Positions 55,068-62,587 of a DNA stretch of 64,000 nucleotides are shown piece by piece. A program made the position numbers and the translations under genes. Under the pieces are notes generated by a model. It was not told the origin of the DNA, did no database searches, and saw only the letters and a list, made by a program, of their open reading frames with translations. How positions within the stretch are numbered: the stretch's first letter is position 1; every line of letters begins with the position of its first letter. The stretch covers positions 1 to 64,000 of the forward strand of contig CAJXRZ010000013.1 in assembly GCA_913060515.1 (NCBI GenBank). The letters run 5' to 3'. This DNA comes from an uncultured Pseudomonadota bacterium (GTDB taxonomy: Bacteria > Myxococcota_A > UBA796 > CAJQPC01).

Positions 55068-55472
55068 ATGTCCAAGCTCTCCGCCGCCCAGGCCACAGAC
55101 TTTCTGAGCCAAGCCTTTCCCCACACCACAATCCAGGTGGAGGAGCTGCAGAGTGGGCACGCTCTGATCACGCTGCAGGCTGGGCCTACTCACCTGCGTC
55201 CGGGCGGCTACATCAGCGGCCCCACACAGATGGCGATGGCCGATACGGCTGCGTACATGGTGGTCATGTCCATGCTGGGCGTCACCCCCATGGCGGTGAC
55301 CAGCAACCTGAACATCCACTTTCTCCGCCCTTGTGTGGGAGAGGCGGTTCAGGCCGTCGGCACGCTGCTGCGCATTGGAAAGCGCAGCGCAGTGGTTCGG
55401 GTGGACGTACGGGCGCTGGGGTCCGAGAAGCAGTCCAGCGAGGTCACGGTGACCTACGCTCTGCCCGAGTGA
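55068..55472 (+). CDS. PaaI-type hotdog thioesterase
   Basis: The 134-residue protein has the PaaI-like hotdog core: YISGPTQMAMADTAAYMVVMS near 48-68 in place of the usual HGG motif, then SNLNIHFLRPCVGEAVQAVG near 86-105. The His-Gly-Gly of copy 44580-45044 is replaced by Ser-Gly-Pro, so activity or specificity may differ. It overlaps the downstream HAD-APH gene by one base (TGATG). Confidence 0.8.
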   Translation: MSKLSAAQATDFLSQAFPHTTIQVEELQSGHALITLQAGPTHLRPGGYISGPTQMAMADTAAYMVVMSMLGVTPMAVTSNLNIHFLRPCVGEAVQAVGTLLRIGKRSAVVRVDVRALGSEKQSSEVTVTYALPE

Positions 55473-56935
55473 TGCACCCCAAGGCGCTGCTCCTGGATGT
55501 AGGTGGGGTCTTGCTCGAGCCCGTCGAGGCGGTCGCGCACACCTACCGCCGCTTGGGTGCGGCCTACGGGGTGCAGACCGTGGACTTTGCGGCGGGCTTT
55601 GGGGCCGCCCAAGGGCGCCAGCTCATGGACGGGCGGCCCTTCTGGCGGCAGGTGGTGGGGCGCTCGACGGGGTGTTGGGATGACGCCTATTTCGAGAGCT
55701 TGTATCAGTACTTTGCCCAGGCCCAGGCCTGGCGCGTGGCCCCCGGAGCCCGTGAGCTCATCGCCCGCTTGCGTCTGCGCGGGGTGAAGGTGGGCATCGT
55801 CTCCAACTGGGACACCCGGCTGCGTGGCACCCTGGCGGGTCTGGGGTTGGACGTGGACGGTGTGTACTGCTCTGGAGAGCTGGGGGTAGAGAAGCCCGAT
55901 ACCCGGATCTTCGCCTTGGCCTGCAAGGCCTTGGGGGTGGCTCCGGCCGAGGCGCTTCATGTCGGAGACTCCTTGCGCTGTGATGTGGAAGGGGCGCGCG
56001 CCGCTGGACTGAAGGCTCTGCACTTTGGGGTGGACGTACGCAGCTTTGCTGGGCTGACCCGGCGGCTCACTCCGCCTTGGGAGCCCACGCATCCCGTGAC
56101 GCTTCCGGAAGCGCAAGCCTTGAAAGACGCGGTCTTCCCAGAACACCCTGGCGCGCTCGAGACCCTGGGACAAGGGTGGGACAACCTGGTGTTTTCTTTG
56201 GGCGGGCACAAGGTGCTCCGCATCCCGCATCGAGAGCCTGGAGCCCGGTGTATGGCCGCGGAGTTGGCGGTCTTGCCGCACATCTCTCTGCCTGGGGTTC
56301 CCCGTGTCTTGGGCCGCGGTCGCTCACCGCAGCATCCCTTCGAGATCATGCTTCAAGAGCGTATTCCCGGACGCAGCGTGGAGCTGGTCCGGCCCACTGA
56401 TGCCCAGAGAGCTGCGTTGGCTCCGCAGCTGGGCGCTTGGATGCGGCGGCTTCATGCCCAGGTACCCACAGGAGCACAGCCGGACACCTGGGGCCGCTTG
56501 AGTCCAAAGCGTCTGGGGACCGCCATCGCAGAGAAGGGTGCCTGGGCCGTGGGCGAAGGGCTGCTTGGCAGGGCCCCTGAGGTGCCGCTTGTGCAGGCGG
56601 ACGGGACGTCCGTGCTCTGCCATGGCGACCTGTACTGCCGCCATGTGCTGCTGGACGAGCAGGGAGGCTTCGCTGGGGTGATCGATTGGGGGGACGTACA
56701 CCTGGGCCATCCCGCCATCGACATCGCCGGGGCTCTGTGCATCTTGCCGCCGAGAGCGCTGCCCGCCTTCTTTGAGGCCTACGGTGCTGTCTCCTCACAG
56801 ACCCTCGCCGTGGCCCGCATGCGCGGGGTACACAGCGCCCTGACCTTGGTGCACTTCGCCCACAGCATCGGGGATGCGGCCTTGTTGGCGGAAGCCCAGC
56901 GCGCCCTGGGCCATCTCATGGCCTACTCGAACTGA
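55472..56935 (+). CDS. HAD hydrolase fused to aminoglycoside-phosphotransferase-like kinase
   Basis: The 487-residue protein has an N-terminal HAD domain (about 1-205): motif I LLLDVGGVLL, motif II IVSNWDTR, motif III GVEKPDTRIF, motif IV HVGDSLRCDVEG. The usual second acidic residue of motif I is Gly, as in YihX-type phosphatases. The C-terminal part (about 210-487) is an APH-fold kinase with LCHGDLYCRHVLLD near 385 and GVIDWGDVHLGHPAIDIA; the Asn of the HGDxxxxN brace is His. Phosphatase and kinase in one chain suggests a salvage or regulatory sugar-phosphate role. The end overlaps the convergent lipoprotein gene by 13 bp. Confidence 0.83.
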   Translation: MHPKALLLDVGGVLLEPVEAVAHTYRRLGAAYGVQTVDFAAGFGAAQGRQLMDGRPFWRQVVGRSTGCWDDAYFESLYQYFAQAQAWRVAPGARELIARLRLRGVKVGIVSNWDTRLRGTLAGLGLDVDGVYCSGELGVEKPDTRIFALACKALGVAPAEALHVGDSLRCDVEGARAAGLKALHFGVDVRSFAGLTRRLTPPWEPTHPVTLPEAQALKDAVFPEHPGALETLGQGWDNLVFSLGGHKVLRIPHREPGARCMAAELAVLPHISLPGVPRVLGRGRSPQHPFEIMLQERIPGRSVELVRPTDAQRAALAPQLGAWMRRLHAQVPTGAQPDTWGRLSPKRLGTAIAEKGAWAVGEGLLGRAPEVPLVQADGTSVLCHGDLYCRHVLLDEQGGFAGVIDWGDVHLGHPAIDIAGALCILPPRALPAFFEAYGAVSSQTLAVARMRGVHSALTLVHFAHSIGDAALLAEAQRALGHLMAYSN

Positions 56936-57750
56936 ACGTTGCTGTAGACCTGGTTCACCACGGAGATCTGCACGCAGCCGGCCGGGGTCTCGACGGCTGC
57001 GAATTGGCCTTGCTCCAGGCCCTGAAACTCCAGCCCGGTGCTCACAGCCAGGGGGTCGACCATGGCCGCCGGGACCTCGAACTCGGACTGGTCTGCTGGG
57101 CTGTGACAGGCGGTAAAGGTCGGGGAGTTGGCGTGGTGGTTGATGGGGATCACGGTCTGCACCCACCCCTCCGTGCTCCCTTGCCAGGACACCTTCAGGG
57201 TACCGGGCTTGTCATAGTCCCCGTTCGAGGTCACCACGGGCGTGATGGGTTCCGGCAAGACCATCTCTTCGCTCTGGACCTCCACGGCGCCGCTTAGGGC
57301 AAAGCTGAAGGTGCTCTCCAAGGCGAGCTGCCCCCAGATTAGACCCTGGGCATCGGCGCTGTGGCTGGTGCTCTGGCCATCGGCGCTGACCGAGAGCTCC
57401 AAGTCCTTCAGGGTGCGCGGCGCGTCCACGCACGCACCGTCGACCGAGCACTGCTGGCCGGCCTCGCAGCCCTCGCAGAGCACCGACTCGTAGCTGTAGT
57501 GGGCGCAGTCCTCGCTCTCTTGGGCAGGGCTGCCAATCCAGGGGCTGGGTGTATCGTAGATCTGAGCGTAGAAGGTTGCGTTTGAGCCGCCATAGCGCTG
57601 GACCGCGATGTGTCCGATGCGGGTCTCTGGGCTGCAAAAGGCCCCGTCCGGTTTGTAGATCTGGGTGTCCTCGGGCAGCTCAGTGTCGGTCTCGCCGCCC
57701 GAGTCCGGGGTCTCGGGGGTGTTGGTGCATGCGAGCAGCAGCCAGAGCAT
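56923..57750 (-). CDS. Lipoprotein of unknown function
   Basis: The 275-residue lipoprotein begins MLWLLLAC (Cys8), followed by a Thr/Glu/Asp/Gly linker. An EGF-like or small disulfide segment is suggested by DCAHYSYESVLCEGCEAGQQCSVDGACVD near 80-108 (six cysteines), and the C-terminal half is beta-rich. The family is not recognised. GGAGG lies upstream of the ATG. The start is forced, as no upstream ATG or GTG precedes an in-frame stop. Confidence 0.68.
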   Translation of the reverse strand: MLWLLLACTNTPETPDSGGETDTELPEDTQIYKPDGAFCSPETRIGHIAVQRYGGSNATFYAQIYDTPSPWIGSPAQESEDCAHYSYESVLCEGCEAGQQCSVDGACVDAPRTLKDLELSVSADGQSTSHSADAQGLIWGQLALESTFSFALSGAVEVQSEEMVLPEPITPVVTSNGDYDKPGTLKVSWQGSTEGWVQTVIPINHHANSPTFTACHSPADQSEFEVPAAMVDPLAVSTGLEFQGLEQGQFAAVETPAGCVQISVVNQVYSNVQFE

Positions 57751-57839
57751 GGTGGGGCCTCCGCCTTCTCTTTAGCTGCCGACGGAGGTGCTTGGCGAGC
57801 CGGGATGGGGGACACTGTGCCCATTGAACGGAGCACGAG

Positions 57840-58211
57840 ATGCGCGCACTCCAAGCCTTCCTCACTCTGAGCACCCTGGCTCTGGTGGCCTACACGGGCG
57901 TTGCGATGGTCAACGAAGGCATCAGTTTTCTGCCGGCCTATGCCGCCGGGGTCGCTGGAATGGGCTGGCATGGTCAGTTCACTCTGGACTTCACCGTCTA
58001 CCTGGCGCTCTCGGGTCTGTGGGTGGCGTGGCGACACCGATTCTCAGGGCAAGGCCTTGCCCTGGCGGTCATCGTCTCCCTGGGCGGGCTGTGCCTGATG
58101 GGGCCCTACCTGTTGTGGGCCAGCTTCAAGAGCCAGAGCGCGGCGGCCCTGCTCTTGGGCGAGCGCGCATCGTCCTCTCATCCACCCGGCCCGCCTAGCG
58201 GCGGCTACTGA
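57840..58211 (+). CDS. Small integral membrane protein, unknown
   Basis: The 123-residue protein has three hydrophobic helices: about 7-25, 50-66 and 72-95. Conserved-looking features are GQFTLDF and GLWVAWRHRFS, seen in small uncharacterised membrane proteins. A Pro/Ser/Gly tail ends the chain. CGGAGCACGAG precedes the ATG. Its end overlaps the convergent acyltransferase gene by 7 bp. Confidence 0.62.
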   Translation: MRALQAFLTLSTLALVAYTGVAMVNEGISFLPAYAAGVAGMGWHGQFTLDFTVYLALSGLWVAWRHRFSGQGLALAVIVSLGGLCLMGPYLLWASFKSQSAAALLLGERASSSHPPGPPSGGY

Positions 58212-59374
58212 GCCCGGCCGCCGGTGCGGTGGCCCAGAAAGTGGTGCCACCGAAGGGTGCTCTGACCCTGCGGATCCAGCTGGTAGTTGGCGCCTTCTGC
58301 CCGGATCTGCAGTTTGTTGCGGACCTGGAGCAGCACCACCTGCATCTCCTCGAAGCGCAGCGACCACAAGACCTCGCCGTCCTTCACCACCTCGACCCCG
58401 TGCTCGGTGGTGCGGGCTTCCCCCACGGCCACGCTCTCTTTGCTGAACTTGCCGCGCTGGACCCGACTGATGGCCATGTGGGCACAGCTCAGATCGATGT
58501 CCACTGGGATTCGCTCCAGCTGCCGTCGGGCGGCCGCCACGCTGAAGGTCTCGGTATCGGGGGTCTCCGCTTGCATCGTGCAGCGCAGGTCCAGCCGCCA
58601 GCGACGTTGGCACCCGGAGCACTGCACGCAGTCCTTGTCCCGCGGGTCAACCACCAGACCTTCAATCTCCAGACAGTGAGGACACGCCCACAAAAACTCA
58701 GGGAGGCCCTCGGCCAGGCGAAATCCCCAGGATCCGGGAGGCAGCTCCACCGTCTCGGGGTCGATCTTGAGCCCCTCTGCGATGACCTCGTTGATGTCGT
58801 CCACCGACCAGGCTGGGTCAAAGGGCGTGCTGTCGTACTCCACACGCCAGGGCACCATGCGCGGCCACTTGGCCCAGCGCGGATGCTGCAGGAAGCCCGT
58901 GTAGACGCGGCAGAAGATGATCGGCGAACCCAAGCTCTTCACCAAGCGGCCCGTGCCGCGCTTGATCGGGAGCGGTTCGCCTGTCCACGAGCGCAGGCCC
59001 TCGGGAAACATGCCGATCACGCCCCCGCCTTCATAGGCCGCGACCAGCTCTCGGACGGCCGCGCCGTCCTTTGCGCCCTTGGCGTAGGGCACGCTGTTGA
59101 GCTGCCGCAACATCCAGCCAACGCCCGGGATTCGAAACACCTGCTCGCTGCCGATGCCGTGAGGCGGCCGGTTGACCCCCCAGAAGCACATCAGCGGGTC
59201 CCAGAGTGTGGTGTGGTTGCCGAGCATCATCGCGCCGCCAGACTTGGGGATCCGGTCCTGACCCTTGAACTTGACGCGCAACACGCTGGCCAGCGTGAGC
59301 CGGAGAACTATCCAGGCCCAGATCCAGATGAGCCAGCGATGCAGAGAGATGCCCTCTCGAGCCCATGGGGTCAT
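58205..59374 (-). CDS. PlsC-like acyltransferase with C-terminal zinc ribbon
   Basis: The 389-residue protein has an N-terminal hydrophobic helix (13-32) and the 1-acylglycerol-3-phosphate acyltransferase fold: catalytic H-x4-D in GNHTTLWDP near 53-58, and FPEGLRS near 124 that binds glycerol phosphate. After about residue 230 comes a region not found in PlsC, with CPHCLEIEG and CVQCSGCQRRW making a four-Cys zinc ribbon, then a soluble beta-rich tail. The extension could bind a carrier or nucleic acid. TTGGAG lies five bases upstream of the ATG. Confidence 0.82.
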   Translation of the reverse strand: MTPWAREGISLHRWLIWIWAWIVLRLTLASVLRVKFKGQDRIPKSGGAMMLGNHTTLWDPLMCFWGVNRPPHGIGSEQVFRIPGVGWMLRQLNSVPYAKGAKDGAAVRELVAAYEGGGVIGMFPEGLRSWTGEPLPIKRGTGRLVKSLGSPIIFCRVYTGFLQHPRWAKWPRMVPWRVEYDSTPFDPAWSVDDINEVIAEGLKIDPETVELPPGSWGFRLAEGLPEFLWACPHCLEIEGLVVDPRDKDCVQCSGCQRRWRLDLRCTMQAETPDTETFSVAAARRQLERIPVDIDLSCAHMAISRVQRGKFSKESVAVGEARTTEHGVEVVKDGEVLWSLRFEEMQVVLLQVRNKLQIRAEGANYQLDPQGQSTLRWHHFLGHRTGGRAQ

Positions 59375-59594
59375 CTACACTCCAAGCAGGGGCCGATCCT
59401 ATCGCGGTCGCGGGCGCAAACCGGCCACTGGAGGCGCCAGCCGCCGCCGAGGCAGCAGCGAGACGCGCGAAACTCGGCGTGCCCGAACGCTCTTGAAGGA
59501 CGCCCGGTCTGCGCTACGCCCGGGCCAGCTGGGCTCTCTGGCCCTCGAGGTCGAGGAGCGCGCCAAGGAGTTGGGCGAGGCACAGGCGGCCTAG
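59349..59594 (+). CDS. Possible small basic protein
   Basis: The 215-bp gap between the acyltransferase and the next gene is open on the plus strand and would encode about 81 residues: an Arg/Gly/Ser-rich start (SRGRSYRGRGRKP) and a helical end (LLKDARSALRPGQLGSLALEVEERAKEL). The C-terminal part looks protein-like. No clear ribosome site supports the ATG at 59349, which overlaps the acyltransferase start. It may be spurious. Confidence 0.33.
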   Translation: MPSRAHGVIYTPSRGRSYRGRGRKPATGGASRRRGSSETRETRRARTLLKDARSALRPGQLGSLALEVEERAKELGEAQAA

Positions 59595-60064
59595 TGCTTG
59601 GCCGCCCACTTGCTCAAGAAGCGTCGCCACCCAAAGCCACTGAGCCAGGACCCGCGCGTGGCCGTGCGCACATCCCCGGTGTCCACATCGATGAGGAAGG
59701 CGTGGATGACGTCCTTGTCGAAGAAGTCGTTGGAGTAGGCCTTGAGTCTTTCGGCGTCGGCGTCTGTGACGCCCTTGCGCAACTCGACAATCACCAAGGC
59801 CGAGGGCATCTTGGCACCCTTCAGAGTGCCGCTGTAGAGCTGGGTGCACTCGGCGAGCATGGCTTTGGATTGCGCGCGAGAGAGCTCAAAGCGTCGGGCG
59901 TCCTGCTCCGTGGCATCGACGATGGCCAGCACGGAGAAGTTCAGGCCCTGCATGCGGCAGAGCACCCGGTCGGCGCTCTCAAAGAGCTCTTTGGCCTGGG
60001 GCACGGCGCCAGGGTCGTAGTGCTGGGTCTCGATGAGCGCTTGTTCCAGCTCCTGGGCGTTCAT
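59591..60064 (-). CDS. Conserved hypothetical protein
   Basis: The 157-residue protein is soluble and of alpha/beta character (SVLAIVDATEQDARRFE, ALVIVELRKGVTDADAERLK, AFLIDVDTGDVRTAT). I do not recognise it. The start ATG 60064 overlaps the YkgJ-like gene stop (ATGA), making it the last gene of a coupled three-gene unit with the RNA methyltransferase. Confidence 0.65.
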   Translation of the reverse strand: MNAQELEQALIETQHYDPGAVPQAKELFESADRVLCRMQGLNFSVLAIVDATEQDARRFELSRAQSKAMLAECTQLYSGTLKGAKMPSALVIVELRKGVTDADAERLKAYSNDFFDKDVIHAFLIDVDTGDVRTATRGSWLSGFGWRRFLSKWAAKH

Positions 60065-60966
60065 CCTTCCACCAGTGTCTGCAGTGACTGAGGAGAGGGC
60101 AGCAGGCGGCCAAGCACGGCCGGTGCTCGAATCGCACGCATCCAACCCGCGAGCGCCTGCCCAAAGGCGGCATCGTCCGTGTTTGTCCAGCCACACGCCA
60201 TCGCGCCGCCCAGGCTGAGCAGGGCCACGACGGCAGGGGAGGGGATCTTGGGGCAGAGCCGCAACCAGACCATGCGCTTGGCGGCGTGCAGGGCAAAGGC
60301 GCGCGCGTTGTCCGAGAGCTCTGGCGGACCGGGGATGGCGCTCCAGCCCGGCATGGTCTGGGCCAGTGGACCCAGGCTGACGCGAAGGGAGGGGGAGGTG
60401 TCTGGGTCGGCCAAGAGGTCGGCCAAGTCCACCTCTTGAAGGGTCTGAATCCAGCGTCCAAGGAAGCCCTCCAGCTCGCCTGGAACCAGCATGGCCAGGG
60501 CCTGCTCGATGCCCTCCGCTTGCTCCAGAACGGCCATGACGCGCTCTTCGTGGGGGAGCAGGGCCTCTGGCTGCTTGGAGACCGAGACCATCAGGGAGCC
60601 CCCAGGGACCTCGGGGCCCGTCTGCCAGCTCTTCACGCTGTGAAAGCAGCCTGGGTCCAAGCCCACGCGGGTCTCATCGCCTACGCGTGTGGCAATCATC
60701 GGGTACTGCTGACAGACCTTGGGCTTGGCGCTTATGCCCCAGGCACCGTGAATGCGGCAGAGCGCGTCGTCTCCCAGAAACACGCAGCGTCCGTGCACCC
60801 TGCGCAGCACACCTTTTGGCGCTGGGTCAGAGATGCCCAGCTGCTCTGCCTGGGCCAAGACCTGGGTCAGCTCCTCCTGACTGCTCAGGCTGACGTTGAC
60901 CCCCTGGCAGCTGCCGCCGCACATCGCACAGACGTGTCTCAGGGTGTCCAGGGTGGCGATGCTCAT
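60061..60966 (-). CDS. YkgJ-family Cys-cluster protein
   Basis: The 301-residue protein has the YkgJ/FliB N-terminal-type Cys cluster: CAMCGGSCQG near 13-22, CVFLGDDALCRIHG near 61-74 and PKVCQQYP near 81-88, expected to bind zinc or an iron-sulfur cluster. The rest is a helical C-terminal region. The role of the family is poorly known. ATGA overlaps at both ends place it between the RNA methyltransferase and the hypothetical gene. Confidence 0.82.
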   Translation of the reverse strand: MSIATLDTLRHVCAMCGGSCQGVNVSLSSQEELTQVLAQAEQLGISDPAPKGVLRRVHGRCVFLGDDALCRIHGAWGISAKPKVCQQYPMIATRVGDETRVGLDPGCFHSVKSWQTGPEVPGGSLMVSVSKQPEALLPHEERVMAVLEQAEGIEQALAMLVPGELEGFLGRWIQTLQEVDLADLLADPDTSPSLRVSLGPLAQTMPGWSAIPGPPELSDNARAFALHAAKRMVWLRLCPKIPSPAVVALLSLGGAMACGWTNTDDAAFGQALAGWMRAIRAPAVLGRLLPSPQSLQTLVEG

Positions 60967-62342
60967 TCTGCGGGACGCACGAAGCGCGCGATGACCTCGA
61001 TGTGGCCTGTCTGTGGGAACAGGTCCACGGTCTGAAGCAGCTCCAGCTCCCAGCCGGCCTCCTCGAAGACCAAGCGGTCGCGGGCCAAGGACTCGGGCTT
61101 GCAGGCCACGTAGACCAGGCTGGTCAGAGCCGACTTGGCCAGGAACTTGGCGACCTTGGGGTGCAAGCCTGCGCGGGGTGGGTCGACCACGGCCACGTCT
61201 CCGGGCTGAATCACGGGCAGGTTGTCCTCGACCTTGCCGGCGATGTAGCGGACTTGGGTGCGGTCGTTTCGCTGGGCGTTCTGGACGGCGTCTTCTACGG
61301 CGGCAGGGTTCATCTCAATCCCCAGCACCTTCTCGTATCGGTCCCCCAGGTACAGGCCGATGGCGCCGGTCCCGCAATAGAGATCCAGCAGGCGCTCGCC
61401 CGAGCCCAGGGCCTCGCCGATCAGGTCGTAGAGCACCACGGCGCCGGGGGTGTTGGTCTGGAAGAAGGCGGTGGCCGAGAGCTGGTAGCGCATCTCCCCC
61501 AGGGCCTCGTCGATGGTGGTCTTTCCAGCGAGGACTTGGCGCAGGTCACCGATGGCCGCGTCCGCGACACGGGGGTTCACGTACCAGAGCAGCGAATCGG
61601 CTTCCACGAACGAGGCCAGGCTCTCCATGGCGGCCTGCTGTTCGGGGGTGGTGGGCTCGGCGGTGTAGACCGCGATGAGCACCTGGCCCAGGGTGCTGGC
61701 CCGCAAGACCAGGTGCTTGAGGAAGCCGGTGTGCTCGCGCACGTCCCATGGGGCCAGGGGGTGCTCGGCCCACCACGTGCGAACGCCGGCCAGGGCCGCG
61801 TTCATCTTTGGGTCGGCCAGCTCACAGCGCTCCGCGTCCACCACCCGGTCGAAGCGACCTGGGGCGTGAAAGCCCAGGAAGGTACCGTGGATACTCTTGC
61901 CGGCGTCGTTGTCCGCTTCCGTCAGGTAGCAGCGCACCCCGAAAGAGAGCTCGACCTTGTTGCGGTAGCCGTAGGCGGCGGGGGCACCGGCCACGGGCAG
62001 CACTTGGGTCTTGGGGCCGGGAGGGACCAGGCGCAGGACGCGCTCGTGCTTGGCTTGGCGTTGGGCGTCCAGGGAGATCTCCTGGAAGGCGCAGCCGCCG
62101 CAGAGCCCGAACACCGCGCAGGGGGGCGTCTGCGCGTTGGGAGGCGGCTCCACCATGTGCACGCGGCGGGCGTGCATCACACCCTTCTTGACCTTGAAAG
62201 GGGCCACGTGGACGGTGGCTCCGGGAGGCGCGCTGCGCACCTGGATGGTCTTGCCCTCGTGCTCCCCCATGCTGCAGCCCGATGGGCCCATGCGGTCAAG
62301 GTGAAGGTCGAAGGGCGGTGTGTGTCGTCTGCGTCGTGCCAT
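60963..62342 (-). CDS. RlmD/TrmA-like RNA (uracil-5)-methyltransferase
   Basis: The 459-residue SAM-dependent enzyme methylates C5 of uridine in tRNA or rRNA. It has an N-terminal TRAM-like segment, Fe-S cysteines CAVFGLCGGC near 74-83, FFQTNTPG near 294, the SAM-binding LLDLYCGTGAIGLYL near 318, DPPRAG near 392, the nucleophile Cys in VACKPESL, and GHIEVIARF with the catalytic Glu. Whether it is RlmD-, RlmC- or TrmA-type cannot be told. No Shine-Dalgarno; TAGCTC ends six bases before the ATG. Confidence 0.9.
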   Translation of the reverse strand: MARRRRHTPPFDLHLDRMGPSGCSMGEHEGKTIQVRSAPPGATVHVAPFKVKKGVMHARRVHMVEPPPNAQTPPCAVFGLCGGCAFQEISLDAQRQAKHERVLRLVPPGPKTQVLPVAGAPAAYGYRNKVELSFGVRCYLTEADNDAGKSIHGTFLGFHAPGRFDRVVDAERCELADPKMNAALAGVRTWWAEHPLAPWDVREHTGFLKHLVLRASTLGQVLIAVYTAEPTTPEQQAAMESLASFVEADSLLWYVNPRVADAAIGDLRQVLAGKTTIDEALGEMRYQLSATAFFQTNTPGAVVLYDLIGEALGSGERLLDLYCGTGAIGLYLGDRYEKVLGIEMNPAAVEDAVQNAQRNDRTQVRYIAGKVEDNLPVIQPGDVAVVDPPRAGLHPKVAKFLAKSALTSLVYVACKPESLARDRLVFEEAGWELELLQTVDLFPQTGHIEVIARFVRPAE

Positions 62343-62348
62343 GGGCCT

Positions 62349-62354
62349 GAGCTA
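62349..62354 (-). promoter_or_regulatory. Putative leaderless -10 box TAGCTC for RNA methyltransferase operon
   Basis: On the minus strand GTTAGCTC is followed by six bases and ATG 62342. It has the same GTTAG core as the boxes at 41773-41790 and 45094-45100. Confidence 0.42.
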
Positions 62355-62361
62355 ACGCTGT

Positions 62362-62523
62362 GTTTGCTGTCACGCCTCCGGCGTCGACGAGCGGGCTTCG
62401 CTTCGTGGAAGAACTTTCGCTTCAGTCGTCGCCTGGCGGCTCCTTTGTTCAGAGAAAGTCCTTCCCTCCGCCCGCTGGGTTTGCTGTCACGCCAAGGTCG
62501 AAACGACGGCGTCGACGAGCGGG
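62362..62523. repeat. Two imperfect direct repeats in a 245-bp intergenic region
   Basis: GTTTGCTGTCACGCC occurs at 62362-62376 and 62479-62493, and GGCGTCGACGAGCGGG at 62380-62395 and 62508-62523. The first pair is 117 bp apart and the second 128 bp. The segment between is also partly repetitive (cttcgcttcgtgg, tttcgcttcagtc). No gene is seen in 62343-62587. It could be a dispersed repeat family or the remains of a small duplication. Confidence 0.8.
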
Positions 62524-62587
62524 GGAGCGGCCCCGCCGAATGATCCTTCTCAGCAGCCGGCCGCACTGTTGGGGTGAGGGGGACATA

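Noticed and set aside
55472-56935. Aminoglycoside-resistance gene
   Set aside because: The APH fold is fused to a HAD domain, the brace Asn is replaced, and APH-like kinases act on many non-antibiotic substrates.
62362-62523. Possible CRISPR-like array
   Set aside because: Only two imperfect copies, with unequal internal spacing and no cas genes in the window.
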